This document shows positions 24,630 through 34,000 of a stretch of DNA of 64,000 nucleotides, piece after piece. A program made the translations under genes and the position numbers. This DNA comes from CAWDVH01 sp963805705 (GTDB lineage Bacteria > Actinomycetota > Actinomycetes > Streptosporangiales > Streptosporangiaceae). The stretch spans positions 434,001 to 498,000 of the forward strand of contig CAWDVH010000005.1 in assembly GCA_963805705.1 (NCBI GenBank). The letters run 5' to 3'. Within the stretch, counting starts at the first letter, position 1, and every line of letters starts with the position of its first letter. The notes under the pieces were generated by a model, which was not told the origin of the DNA, did not search any database, and saw nothing but the letters and a program-made list of their open reading frames with translations.

Positions 24630-24809
24630 TCAGGATGATCGCCGGGCGGCTGCCTCGAGAGTTTCTGGGTGCATTCGACGGTAGTGCTCGGTCAGGACGG
24701 CACTGGCCTGACCGGGCCGGTACGCCACGGTGCGCTGGCAGACCTCGCAGCGCACCACGGGCAGGTGCGTGACGGTGACGGGGAAGCGGGAGGTTTTCGA
24801 ATTACTCAT
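24630..24809 (-). CDS. Small zinc-finger-like protein
   Basis: 59 residues from ATG 24809. One CxxC (CEVC) and a downstream HYRRMH give a C2H2-like set of four possible zinc ligands with 17 residues between the pairs. The protein has a basic start and a short helical end. Similar one-finger proteins occur in actinomycetes without assigned function. No partner gene is evident; it lies between the VOC operon and the 3' end of the molybdenum hydroxylase operon. Confidence 0.65.
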   Translation of the reverse strand: MSNSKTSRFPVTVTHLPVVRCEVCQRTVAYRPGQASAVLTEHYRRMHPETLEAAARRSS

Positions 24810-24938
24810 CACTGCTAATGATGCCAGAGCCCGCCGCGGGCCGGCTCGCCAGCCACGGCGCGCCGCGACGATTTCGGCACGCGGAGTACTCGCCCGGCTC
24901 GATCCGGCTCCGATCCGGGAACGGGGCCTAGTGCCGGA

Positions 24939-24966
24939 CCGGGCCCGGGGCCGGACCGGGGCCCGG
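24939..24966 (-). terminator. GC-rich hairpin at the end of the molybdenum hydroxylase operon
   Basis: CCGGGCCC (24939-24946) pairs with GGGCCCGG (24959-24966) around a 12-base loop, directly after the stop codon of the FAD-subunit gene. No U-tract is present. Confidence 0.5.
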
Positions 24967-25785
24967 CTACTGCCGGGCCTGCGCCTGCTCCAGGGCGCGC
25001 CGGGTCAGGATCCGCGCCAGGTGCTGGCGGTACGCGCGGTCCGCGTGCATGTCCTCGCCCGGCGAGGCGCCATCGGCCGCGAGCTCGGCCGCCTCAGCGG
25101 TGCTGGCACCGGCGGCGAGCGCGCGCTCGGCCGCGCTCGCGCGCAGCGGTGCCGGGCCCATGTTGGCCAGGGCGATCCTGCCGTCGATGGCCGCGGCCCC
25201 CACGATGGCCCAGTCGTTGGCCCGCCGGACGAACTTCTGGTAGCCCCATCCGATGCCGGGCCGGCGGGGGACCCGCACCGCGACGAGGATCTCGCCGGGC
25301 TCCAGGGCCGTCTCGAAGAACCCGGTGAAGAAGTCCTCCGCGGCGACCCGGCGGGTGCCGCCGGGACCGCGCAGCTCGACGGAGCCGCCGAGGGCGACCA
25401 GCGCCATCGGCAGGTCCGCGGCCGGGTCGGCGTGGGCCAGCGAGCCCCCGATGGTGCCCCGGTGCCTGATCTGGGGATCGCCGACCTGGGCGGCAGAGTG
25501 GGCCAGCAGCGGCGCCTGCGTCCTGACCAGCTCAGATGCGGCGACGTCAGCATGACGGGTCGTCGCGCCGATGACCAGCTCGTCACCCTGCGCCGCTATC
25601 CCGGCCAGCTCGCTCACCCGGCCGATGTCGATCAGGACCGACGGGGCGGCCAGCCGGAGCTTCATCATCGGCAGCAGCGAATGCCCGCCGGCCAGCAGCT
25701 TGGCCTCTTCGCCATGGCGTTCCAGCAGGTCCAGGGCATGCTCGGCCGAGTCCGCGGCCACGTAGTCGAACGGCGCGGGGATCAT
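24967..25785 (-). CDS. CO-dehydrogenase-type molybdenum hydroxylase, FAD-binding medium subunit
   Basis: 272 residues. N-terminal FAD-binding motifs KLLAGGHSLLPMMKLRLA near residue 28 and HRGTIGGSLAHADPAADLP near 108 are those of CoxM/CutM subunits; the C-terminal CoxM-C domain starts near 165. It passes electrons from the 2Fe-2S subunit to an acceptor. Its ATG at 25783-25785 overlaps the CoxS-like stop (ATGA). Gene order on the minus strand is L-S-M, not the M-S-L order of classical cox operons. Confidence 0.92.
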   Translation of the reverse strand: MIPAPFDYVAADSAEHALDLLERHGEEAKLLAGGHSLLPMMKLRLAAPSVLIDIGRVSELAGIAAQGDELVIGATTRHADVAASELVRTQAPLLAHSAAQVGDPQIRHRGTIGGSLAHADPAADLPMALVALGGSVELRGPGGTRRVAAEDFFTGFFETALEPGEILVAVRVPRRPGIGWGYQKFVRRANDWAIVGAAAIDGRIALANMGPAPLRASAAERALAAGASTAEAAELAADGASPGEDMHADRAYRQHLARILTRRALEQAQARQ

Positions 25786-26351
25786 GCGCTTACTCCCGCC
25801 TGCACGCTGTCATCAGCCGGAGCGCCAGTCCCGCCAGCGCCAGTCCCGCCAGCCTCAGTCCCGCCAGCGTCAGTCCTGTCGCCGGCCGCCTCGCGGTCGT
25901 CCGCCGCCGCGGCCAGCACCGCGCGGATGATGTTGTGATAGCCCGTGCACCGGCACAGGTTGCCCTCGAGCCCCTCCCGTACCTCAGTCTCGGTGGGATC
26001 GGGATTCTCCGACAGCAGGCCGACGGAGGCCATCACCATCCCCGGTGTGCAGAATCCGCACTGCAGCCCGTGCTCCTGCCGAAACGCCCGCTGCACGGGA
26101 TGCAGCTCGCCCGGCGGGGCCAGGCCCTCGGCCGTGGTCACCTGCTGACCCGCGGCCTGCACGGTCAGGACGGTGCAGGATTTCACCGAAGTGCCGTCCA
26201 GCAGGACCGTGCAGGCGCCGCACGACGTGGTGTCACAGCCGACGTTGGCGGCGCGCAGGCCGCATACGTCGCGCAGATAGTGGACCAGGAGCAGCCGCGG
26301 CTCGACATCGTCGGACCGAGCCTCGCCGTTGACCGTCAGATCGACCCGCAT
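25782..26351 (-). CDS. CO-dehydrogenase-type molybdenum hydroxylase, 2Fe-2S small subunit
   Basis: 189 residues. Plant-type ferredoxin cluster VGCDTTSCGACTV (C39-C47 region) and a second 2Fe-2S cluster CGFCTPGM near 97 with CRCTGYHNI near 132, both complete. Family members usually end near residue 160; here an extra tail of about 30 residues is rich in Gly, Thr and Ala and is encoded by a 15-bp tandem repeat. The ATG overlaps the stop of the large-subunit gene (TAATG). It transfers electrons between the molybdenum and FAD sites. Confidence 0.93.
   Translation of the reverse strand: MRVDLTVNGEARSDDVEPRLLLVHYLRDVCGLRAANVGCDTTSCGACTVLLDGTSVKSCTVLTVQAAGQQVTTAEGLAPPGELHPVQRAFRQEHGLQCGFCTPGMVMASVGLLSENPDPTETEVREGLEGNLCRCTGYHNIIRAVLAAAADDREAAGDRTDAGGTEAGGTGAGGTGAPADDSVQAGVSA
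25821..25880. repeat. 15-bp in-frame tandem repeat (x4) in the CoxS-like C-terminus
   Basis: Units starting AGCGCCAGTCCCGCC occupy 25821-25835, 25836-25850, 25851-25865 and 25866-25880 with one to three changes. On the minus strand they encode GGTGA/GGTEA-type pentapeptides in the tail of the 2Fe-2S subunit. Confidence 0.88.
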
Positions 26352-28681
26352 TATGCACTCCCCGAAGGTGCGGCCGGCACGGAAGGCACTGCCGGTGCCG
26401 AACGTGCTGCCTGTAGCGCCCGCCAGACCCGCATGGGCGAGGTGGGCATGTCAATGTGCCGGACGCCGAGATGGGCGACCGCGTCGACGACGGCGTTCTG
26501 GACGGCCGGGGTCGCGCCGATCGTGCCGGCCTCGCCGATGCCCTTGGCCCCGATCGGGTTGTAGGTGGTCAGCGTGGCCATGTCGGCCAGCTCGAAGCTG
26601 GGCACCTCGGTAGCCGACAGGAACGGGTAGTCCGCGAAACTGGTCGTCAGCGGGTTGCCGTCCTCGTCGTAGATGAATTCCTCGAGCAGAGCCTGCGCCG
26701 CGCCCTGGGCGATGCCGCCGTGCCGCTGCCCTTCGGCGAGCAGCGGGTTGAGCACGAACCCGGCGTCATCGACGGTGATGACCCGCGTCAGCGTGACCTT
26801 GCCGGTCTCGGTGTCCACCTCGACGACGGCCACGTGCGTCCCGAACGGGAACGTGGCGCCGGGCGCGGAGAACACCGCGCGTACCAGCAGCCGCTCATCG
26901 GCCGCGAGCTGCGCCAGCGGCACGGTCGCGTCAGGGTCGCCGATGACCGCGAACGCGCTGTGCCCGACGTCGAAGATCAGGTCGGCCGGACTGGCCTCCA
27001 GCGCGGCGGCGGCCCGCTCACGGGCCAGCTCGATCAGCTCTTGCGCGGCCTGCTGCACCGCCGCCCCGCCCTGCTGCAGGCTGCGCGAGCCGCCGGTCCC
27101 GCCGCCCTCGGGGATCAGGTCCGTGTCACCCCACTTCAGCGTGATCTTGTCCACCGGGATGCCGAGCTGATCGCTGGCGAGCATCGCCCACGCGGTCGCG
27201 TGACCCTGCCCGTGCGGCGAGGTGCCGGTGAGGATGGTGGCGCTCCCGTCGGGATGCACCTCGACGGTGGCGTTCTCCGACGGTCCCGACTCCTCGCCAT
27301 CGCCCGCGCCGGTGATCTCGACGTAGCAGGCCAGGCCGATCCCGAGCTGGACCGTGTCGCCGCATGCCCGGCGCTGCGCCTGATCGGCGCGCAGGCTCTC
27401 GTAGTCCGCCGCGGCCAGGGCCTTGTCCAGCGCGACGACATAATCACCGCTGTCATACAGCGCGCCGAACGCGGTCTGATGCGGCTCAGTAAACGGCGGC
27501 AGCAGATTGCGCCGCCGGACTTCGGCCGGATCCATGCCGATCTCGGCGGCGAACAGGTCCATGGCCCGCTCGACCGCCGCGGTCGCCTCGGGCCGGCCCG
27601 CGCCGCGGTAGGCACCCAGCGGGGTCGTCGTGGTGACCACCGTCCTGGCCACGGCCTCGGCGCGCGGGAACGCGTACGGGCCCGGCGTCATCAGGATCGT
27701 CAGGAACGGCAGCACCGCGCCGATCCTGGGGTATGCACCGCAGTCCTGCAGGATCTCCAGCCGGTAGGCGGCGACCTTCCCGTCCTTGCTGCCGCCGATG
27801 GTGACCGTCTGCTCCTGCGCCCGGCCGTGTGTCATCCCGATCAGGTTCTCGTACCTGGTCTCGGTCCACCGGGCCGGCAGGCCCAGCTTCCTGGCCACCC
27901 AGGCCACGACCGCGTGCTCGGGATCGGCGCCGAACTTGGCCCCGAAGGCCCCGCCGACATCGGGGGTGATCACGCGGATCAGCGCGGGCTCGATGCCGAG
28001 CAGCCCGGCCAGGCCGCTGCGGGTTCCCTGCGCCCCCTGGTTCGGTATCCACGCGGTCAGCCGCCCGTCGTCGCCCCAGGCCGCGGCGGCCGACCGGGTC
28101 TCCATCGGCGCGGGGGCGACGCGCTGGTTGACGATGGCCTCGCGGACCACGACCTCGCAGTCGTCGAACAGGTGCTCATCCAGCGCGGCCGGGTCACCGA
28201 AGTTGGCGGCGACGTTGGTGCCTGCCTCGTCGAAGAGCACGACCTCATCGGACGCGGCGGCGGCCAGGCTGATCACCGCCGGCCGCGGCTCGTAGTCGAC
28301 GTCAACGAGCTCCATGGCGTCCTCGCCCTGGTATGGCTCCTGCGTGACGACGGCGGCGACCGCATCGCCGACGTAGCGCACGACGTCGGTGGCCAGCAGG
28401 TGCCGGCGCATCCGCTCGTTCAGCAGGCCCGGCATCATCGGGCCAATGTCCGGCAGGTCCGCGAGGTCGGCCGCGGTGAACGCCGCGATCACGCCGGGCG
28501 CGGCCAGGGCCGCGCTGACATCGATCCGGCTGATCCTGGCGTGCGCGATGGGGGAGCGGACGAAAAAGACGTGGCAGGCGCCCGCGAGCCGTTCGTCCAC
28601 CACGTCCTCGGTGTAGACGCCGCCGGTCGTCAGGAAGCGCGGGTCTTCGGTCCGCAGGACCCTGGTGCCCAGGATGCTCAC
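26351..28681 (-). CDS. CO-dehydrogenase-type molybdenum hydroxylase, large subunit (form II)
   Basis: 776 residues. Molybdopterin-cytosine-dinucleotide-binding large subunit (GTRVLRTEDPRFLTTGG start, GVGGAFGAKFG-like segment near 250, GAYRGAGRPEA near 360, catalytic Glu in KGIGEAGTIG near 725). The active-site loop reads AYRGAGR, the form II type, and lacks the AYRCSFR motif of true aerobic CO dehydrogenases. The real substrate is therefore probably an aldehyde, N-heterocycle or other molecule. The cofactor-insertion genes (coxD, E, F, G) are not next to it. The tail past 760 is Ala/Pro-rich. GTG start at 28681. Confidence 0.93.
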   Translation of the reverse strand: MSILGTRVLRTEDPRFLTTGGVYTEDVVDERLAGACHVFFVRSPIAHARISRIDVSAALAAPGVIAAFTAADLADLPDIGPMMPGLLNERMRRHLLATDVVRYVGDAVAAVVTQEPYQGEDAMELVDVDYEPRPAVISLAAAASDEVVLFDEAGTNVAANFGDPAALDEHLFDDCEVVVREAIVNQRVAPAPMETRSAAAAWGDDGRLTAWIPNQGAQGTRSGLAGLLGIEPALIRVITPDVGGAFGAKFGADPEHAVVAWVARKLGLPARWTETRYENLIGMTHGRAQEQTVTIGGSKDGKVAAYRLEILQDCGAYPRIGAVLPFLTILMTPGPYAFPRAEAVARTVVTTTTPLGAYRGAGRPEATAAVERAMDLFAAEIGMDPAEVRRRNLLPPFTEPHQTAFGALYDSGDYVVALDKALAAADYESLRADQAQRRACGDTVQLGIGLACYVEITGAGDGEESGPSENATVEVHPDGSATILTGTSPHGQGHATAWAMLASDQLGIPVDKITLKWGDTDLIPEGGGTGGSRSLQQGGAAVQQAAQELIELARERAAAALEASPADLIFDVGHSAFAVIGDPDATVPLAQLAADERLLVRAVFSAPGATFPFGTHVAVVEVDTETGKVTLTRVITVDDAGFVLNPLLAEGQRHGGIAQGAAQALLEEFIYDEDGNPLTTSFADYPFLSATEVPSFELADMATLTTYNPIGAKGIGEAGTIGATPAVQNAVVDAVAHLGVRHIDMPTSPMRVWRALQAARSAPAVPSVPAAPSGSA

Positions 28682-28808
28682 CGGTGATCAGCTCCCCTCG
28701 ACGGCGGCGCCGACGGTCCTGTCGGCAGCCGCCTGGGCAGGCGGCCCGCACGCCGACTCTACCGACGGTCTGCGGTCCCTGTGCACATGACCATGATCAG
28801 CAGCTGGC

Positions 28809-29570
28809 TCACGCCTGGGATCGGCCCCGCGCGATCACGCTGCCGCGCCGGCTGGCGACCTCGACCGGATCGATGCCGCCGCCGCGCCACTGCGCGTGGG
28901 CCCGCGCCTCCAGCGCCAGGGCCTGCCCGCCGGGCACCAGCGAGCCCTGCCGGTAGGTCGAGTAGAGGGCGCGGACGGCGTCGGTGTCGTTGGAGGCGAT
29001 GTCGGCGGCCAGCGCCCGCGCGAAGCCCAGCAGCTCCGCATGCGGCACGACATGGTTGACCAGGCCCCACTCCAGGGCCGTGCGGGCGCTGACGAAATTT
29101 CCCGTGCCGCTCATCTCGCGGGCCCGCCGCAGCCCGATGGCCTCGGGCAGCAGAACCGTCATGCCCCAGCCCGGCTGGATCCCGATCCGCGCGTGCGTGT
29201 CCGCGAACTGGGCCCGCTCGGAGGCCACCAGGAAGTCACAGTGCAGGGCAAGCTCAAGGCCGCCGGTAATGGCCGCCCCGTTGACCGCTCCGATGAGCGG
29301 CGTGCCGAGCTCGGGCACTGGCCGGCCCGCGGGCACGGCCACCGCCAGCGCGCTTCCCTGACGTTCCAGCTCCCTCAGGTCAAGACCGGCGCAAAACGCT
29401 GGATCCGCGCCCGTCAGCACCATCGCCTGCACGTCCCCGCGCTGATCGAGCCCGGTCAGCGCGCTGGTCAGGGCGGCGAGCAGCGCACTGGAGAGGGCAT
29501 TGCGGCGCTCCGGCCGGTTCAGCGTGACGGTCGCCACGCCGTCGGTCACCTCGACGTCCACCTCAGCCAT
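28809..29570 (-). CDS. Enoyl-CoA hydratase/isomerase family protein
   Basis: 253 residues from ATG 29570; an upstream start (29621) adds 17 atypical residues. Crotonase fold: VTLNRPERRNALSSALLAAL near 15, oxyanion-hole segment ADPAFCAGLDL near 55, VNGAAITGGLELALHCD near 98 and HARIGIQPGWG near 125. It acts on acyl-CoA thioesters (hydration, isomerisation or similar). It precedes the large hydroxylase subunit gene in the same direction with a gap of 127 bases, so it may belong to the same catabolic unit. Confidence 0.85.
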   Translation of the reverse strand: MAEVDVEVTDGVATVTLNRPERRNALSSALLAALTSALTGLDQRGDVQAMVLTGADPAFCAGLDLRELERQGSALAVAVPAGRPVPELGTPLIGAVNGAAITGGLELALHCDFLVASERAQFADTHARIGIQPGWGMTVLLPEAIGLRRAREMSGTGNFVSARTALEWGLVNHVVPHAELLGFARALAADIASNDTDAVRALYSTYRQGSLVPGGQALALEARAHAQWRGGGIDPVEVASRRGSVIARGRSQA

Positions 29571-29759
29571 AACTCGACGTTCACCTCGGTCGTAGCCTGT
29601 CCTGCGGAGCCTGCGGCTCACCGTACCCGGGAATCCGGGCGGTCATCCGGGCGTTGCCTCATGGTGCTGGCCGCCACCGGGCGTGCCCCGCCCGTAAAGG
29701 GTTTGCCGGCCCTGGATCTGCCTGGCTAGCATCGGGTTCCAGCCCTGAGTCAAGATCGG

Positions 29760-31058
29760 ATGCTTGTCATGTTTACGCGCGGCCTCGCGCGCCGCTATCC
29801 CGTCCTCGCGCTACGCGATTTCCGGCTGCTGCTCGCTGATCGCCTGCTGGCCCCGGCAGCGTTCGCGTTCTCCCTGGTCGGTGTCTCGTTCGCGGTGCTG
29901 AATGGCACCGGATCGACGGCGGACCTGTCCTATGTGCTGGCCGCCCAGATCGCGCCCGCGCTGGTCTTCACGCTGATCGGCGGCGTCATCGCGGACCGGG
30001 TTGCGCCGCAGCTGGTCATCGTCGCGGCGAACATCATGATCGCGGTGGGGGAGGGGACCTTCGGCGTCCTGGTCCTGACCGGGCATCCGGCCCTCTGGCA
30101 GATGATCCTGCTGGAACTGGTCACGGGCACCGGCATGGCGCTCTTCTACCCGGCGTCCCAGGCGCTGGTCCCCAGGATCGTTCCCGGCGAGCTGCTGCTG
30201 CAGGCCAGCGCCCTCAGCCGGCTGGCCATGAACGCCGCCATGATGGGCGGCGCCGCCATCGCCGGCGAATGCGTCGCGGCGTTCGGGCCCGGCTGGGCCC
30301 TGGCCGCCTGCGGCTTCGGCATGCTCGGCACGATCCCGCTGCTGCTGAGCATCCGCGTCCGCGCGCACCACCGCGAGCACCACTCGGGGATGCTGCGTGA
30401 CCTGCGGGACGGCTGGTCGGAGTTCCGCTCGCATACCTGGCTGTGGGTCATCGTGGCGCAGTTCGCCGTCGTCATGATGGCCTGGTACGGGTCCTTTCAG
30501 GTCCTCGGGCCGGTGGTCGCCAAGGCCCATCTCGGCGGCCCGGCGGCCTGGGGGCTGATCACCGCGGCCGAGTCCGTCGGCCTGATCGTCGGCGGCGTGG
30601 CGTCGCTGCGCTTCACCCCCCGCCGGCCGATGCTGTTCGTCGTCCTCATCGGCGGCGCGATCGCGCTGCCGCCGCTGTCGCTGGCGATGCTGTGGCCGCT
30701 GCCGGTGGTCTGCCTGTCCTCCTTCAGCCTCGGCGTCGCGCTGGAGCTGATGATGGTCCAGTGGACCGTGGCGCTGGCCAGGAAGATCCCGCCGGGCAAG
30801 CTGGCCCGCGTGTCGGCTTATGACGCGCTCGGCTCGGTGATGGCGATGCCCATCGGGGCGCTGGTCGCCGGCCCGATCGCCGCGGTGGCGGGCGTCCAGG
30901 CGACGCAGTACGGCGCGGCGGCCCTGATCCTGGTGGCCTCCGCGCTCGCGCTCATCCCGCGCGACGTGCGCACGATGCGCGCCGATCCGGTGCCTGCCGC
31001 CCCGGTGCCGGCCGGTCGCCAGGGCGCGGACGAGGTGCTCGCGGCCGCCGGCCGCTGA
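29760..31058 (+). CDS. MFS exporter, DHA3-like (EntS type)
   Basis: 432 residues, about 12 hydrophobic segments. The beginning LALRDFRLLLADRLLAPAAFAFSLVGVSFAVL and the GLITAAESVGLIVGGVASLRF stretch are typical of the DHA3/EntS-like group. Start at ATG 29760; an ATG three codons later is also possible. A candidate promoter TTGCCG (29702-29707) with TAGCAT 18 bases downstream lies in the divergent region shared with the crotonase gene. It ends one base before the stop codon of the convergent ABC gene, so transcripts must overlap. Substrate unknown. Confidence 0.85.
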   Translation: MLVMFTRGLARRYPVLALRDFRLLLADRLLAPAAFAFSLVGVSFAVLNGTGSTADLSYVLAAQIAPALVFTLIGGVIADRVAPQLVIVAANIMIAVGEGTFGVLVLTGHPALWQMILLELVTGTGMALFYPASQALVPRIVPGELLLQASALSRLAMNAAMMGGAAIAGECVAAFGPGWALAACGFGMLGTIPLLLSIRVRAHHREHHSGMLRDLRDGWSEFRSHTWLWVIVAQFAVVMMAWYGSFQVLGPVVAKAHLGGPAAWGLITAAESVGLIVGGVASLRFTPRRPMLFVVLIGGAIALPPLSLAMLWPLPVVCLSSFSLGVALELMMVQWTVALARKIPPGKLARVSAYDALGSVMAMPIGALVAGPIAAVAGVQATQYGAAALILVASALALIPRDVRTMRADPVPAAPVPAGRQGADEVLAAAGR

Positions 31059-34000
31059 TCAGGCGGCCAGCTCCGCGTCCGCGGCGAAGGCGGCCCACAG
31101 CCTGGCGTAGCTGCCGCCTCGCTCCAGCAGCTCGGCATGGCTGCCGACCTCGGCGATCCGGCCTGACTCCATCACGACGATGCGGTCAGCGCGCGCCGCG
31201 GTCGTCAGCCGGTGCGCCACCACCAGCGTGGTGCGCTGAGCGGTGAGCTGATCGGTCGCGCGGTTGACCGCGGCCTCCGAGGCGAGGTCAAGGGCCGCGG
31301 TTGCCTCGTCGAGCAGCAGGATGCGGGGATTCACCAGGTAAGCGCGGGCCAGGGCGATGAGCTGGCGCTGCCCGGCGGACAGGTTGCGCCCGCGCTCGGC
31401 CACCTCATGCCGGAATCCGCCGGGCAGGCGCGCGATCAACTCGATCGCCCCCACCCCCCGCGCCGCCGCCTCGACCTCGGCGTCGGTCGCGGCCGGGCGG
31501 CCGTAGGCGATCGCGTCCCGCACGGTGCCAGCGAACAGGTACGGCTCCTGCGGGACCACGCCGAGCCCGTGCCGGTAGCTGGCCAGGTCGAGTTCCCTGA
31601 TGTCCACCCCGTCGACGAGCACGCTGCCCGAGGTGACGTCGTAATAGCGCGCCACCAGCTTGACCATGGTGGACTTGCCGGCGCCGGTCTGGCCGACCAG
31701 CGCGACGGTCTCGCCGGGCTGGACAGTGAGGCTCACGCCCGTCAGCGCGTCCTGCGGCTGCCTGGCGTACCGGAAGCGCACGTCCCGGAACTCGATGAGC
31801 CCGCGCGCCGGGCCGGCCGGGCGCGGGCTGGCCGCCTGCGGGGTGCTCGTCGGCTGCCCCATCAGGTCCTTGATCCGCTGCAGGCCGACAGACGCCTGCT
31901 GGTAGCCGTCGAATACCTGGGAGAGCTGCTGCACCGGCGAGAAGAGCAGGTCGATGTAGAGCAGGTAGGCGATCAGGCCGCCGGCCGTCAGCGCCCCGCT
32001 GTGCACCTCGCCTGCCGCCACGAAGAGAATCAGCGCGCCGGACACGGTCGACAGCAGCTGCACGAACGGGAAGTACAGCGCGATGAGACGCTGCGCCCGC
32101 AGCCGGGACCGGCGGTAGGCGCTGCTGAGATCCGCGAACTGCTCGAAGTTGCGGCCCTCGCGCCGGTACGCCTGTGCCACCCGCAGCCCGGCGACGTTCT
32201 CTTGCAGGTCGGCGTTGACCACGCTGACCTTCTCCCTGGCCTCGCGGTAGGCCTTCGAGGACTTGGCCCGGAACACCAGCGTCCCCGCCACCAGCACCGG
32301 GATCATCGTGAGCAGGATGAGGCCCAGCCGAAGGTTGATCAGCAGCAGGGCCACCAGGACGCCGAGGAAGGTCAGGGCCGAGTTGACCATGGTGATCAGG
32401 CCGGTTTGCAGGAACGAGGACAGCGCGTCCACGTCTGTCGTCATGCGGGTCATGATCCGGCCCGACATCTCGCGCTCGTAGAAGTCCAGGCCGAGCCGCT
32501 GCAGGTGGGAGAAGATCTTCACCCGCAGCGTGTAGAGCATCCGCTCGCCGTTGCGGCCCACCACGTTGGTCTGGATCACGTTGATGACCCAGTCGGCGCA
32601 GACGATCGCGAGCCCGATCAGCGATACGACGATGATGGGCTTGAACTCCTTGGCCAGCACGCCATTGTCGACTCCGTTGCGCACCAGCGCGGGCATGGCG
32701 ACGCCGGCCACCGCGTCGAGGGCGTCGAGGACCAGGCCGACCAAGAGCGCTAGCGCGATCGGCCGCAGCAGCCTGCGCAGCGTGAAGTGCCGGTCGCCGG
32801 CGCCGGCGCCGGCCTGGCTGACGCCGGGCAGCTCGTCCGCCGGAGGCAGCGCGTCGACCTTGGCCAGCAGCTCGGGCGACGGCGGTATCCCGGCGAGCAT
32901 GCTCCCGGCCGCGGCCGCGCTGCGGCCCCCGCCGCCGCGGGCGGCGGCGCCCATGCCGCGGCCGATCGCCGCTCCGGCCAGGCCGGCCAGCTGGCTGCCG
33001 TTCACGCCAGCCAGCGTCGCAGGCTCCTCGTCCTGGCCGCGGTTCCACAGGCTGGGAGTCACCCCGCCGCGGGCGGGCCGCTGCCGCGCGGCCAGATCGC
33101 GCCCGCCGGCGTTCTCCTGGTAGGCGAGCTCGCCCGCATCGACGCCCTCGGCGTCGTCTCCAGGGCCGGCCAGCAGCAGCCGGTACAGGGGGCAGCGGGC
33201 GGTGAGCTCCTCGTGCGTGCCCTCATCGACCAGCCGTCCCTCATCCAGGACGGCGATCCGGTCGGCGAGCTGGAGCGTGGAGCGGCGGTGCGCGATGAGC
33301 AGGGTGGTACGCCCGGTCATGACCTTGCGCAGGGTGGCGTGGATCTGCGCCTCGATCCCCGCGTCGATCGCGGAGGTGGCGTCGTCCAGGACCAGGATGG
33401 CCGGGTCGGTGATCAGTGCCCTGGCCAGCGACACGCGCTGGCGCTGGCCGCCGGACAGGGTCAGGCCCTGCTCGCCGATCACGGTGTCGTAGCCGTCCGG
33501 CAGGCCGGTGATGAACTCGTGCGCCTCCGCCATCCTGGCCGCCGCGATGATCTGCTCCCTGGTCGCGTCGGGCAGGCCGTAGGAGATGTTGGCGCTGATG
33601 GAATCGGAGAACAGGAAACTCTCCTCCATCACCAGGCCGATCGAGGCGCGCAGTGAGTCCATGGTCAGGTCGCGGACGTCATGGCCGCCGACCCGGATCG
33701 CGCCGCCCCTGACGTCGTAGAAACGGGGCAGCAGGAGGGAGATAGTGGACTTTCCCGAGCCCGAGGTCCCGACCAGGGCGACGGTCTCGCCCGGCTGCAC
33801 GCGCAGCGACAGGCCGCGCAGCACGGGCTCGTACGGCAGGTAGCCGAAGACGACCTCGTCAAGCTCGACGTCCGGCGTGCCCGCCGGGAGGACCTGCGCG
33901 CCCGGCCGCTCGGTGACGACCGGCCGGGAGTCGATGACCTCGAAGACCCGGATCACGCTGGCCCGCGCCTCCTGGCCGATCGTGACCAGCCCGGTCAGGG

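Noticed and set aside
24967..28681. Aerobic CO dehydrogenase (form I) annotation
   Set aside because: The large subunit carries AYRGAGR, not AYRCSFR, so CO oxidation cannot be claimed.
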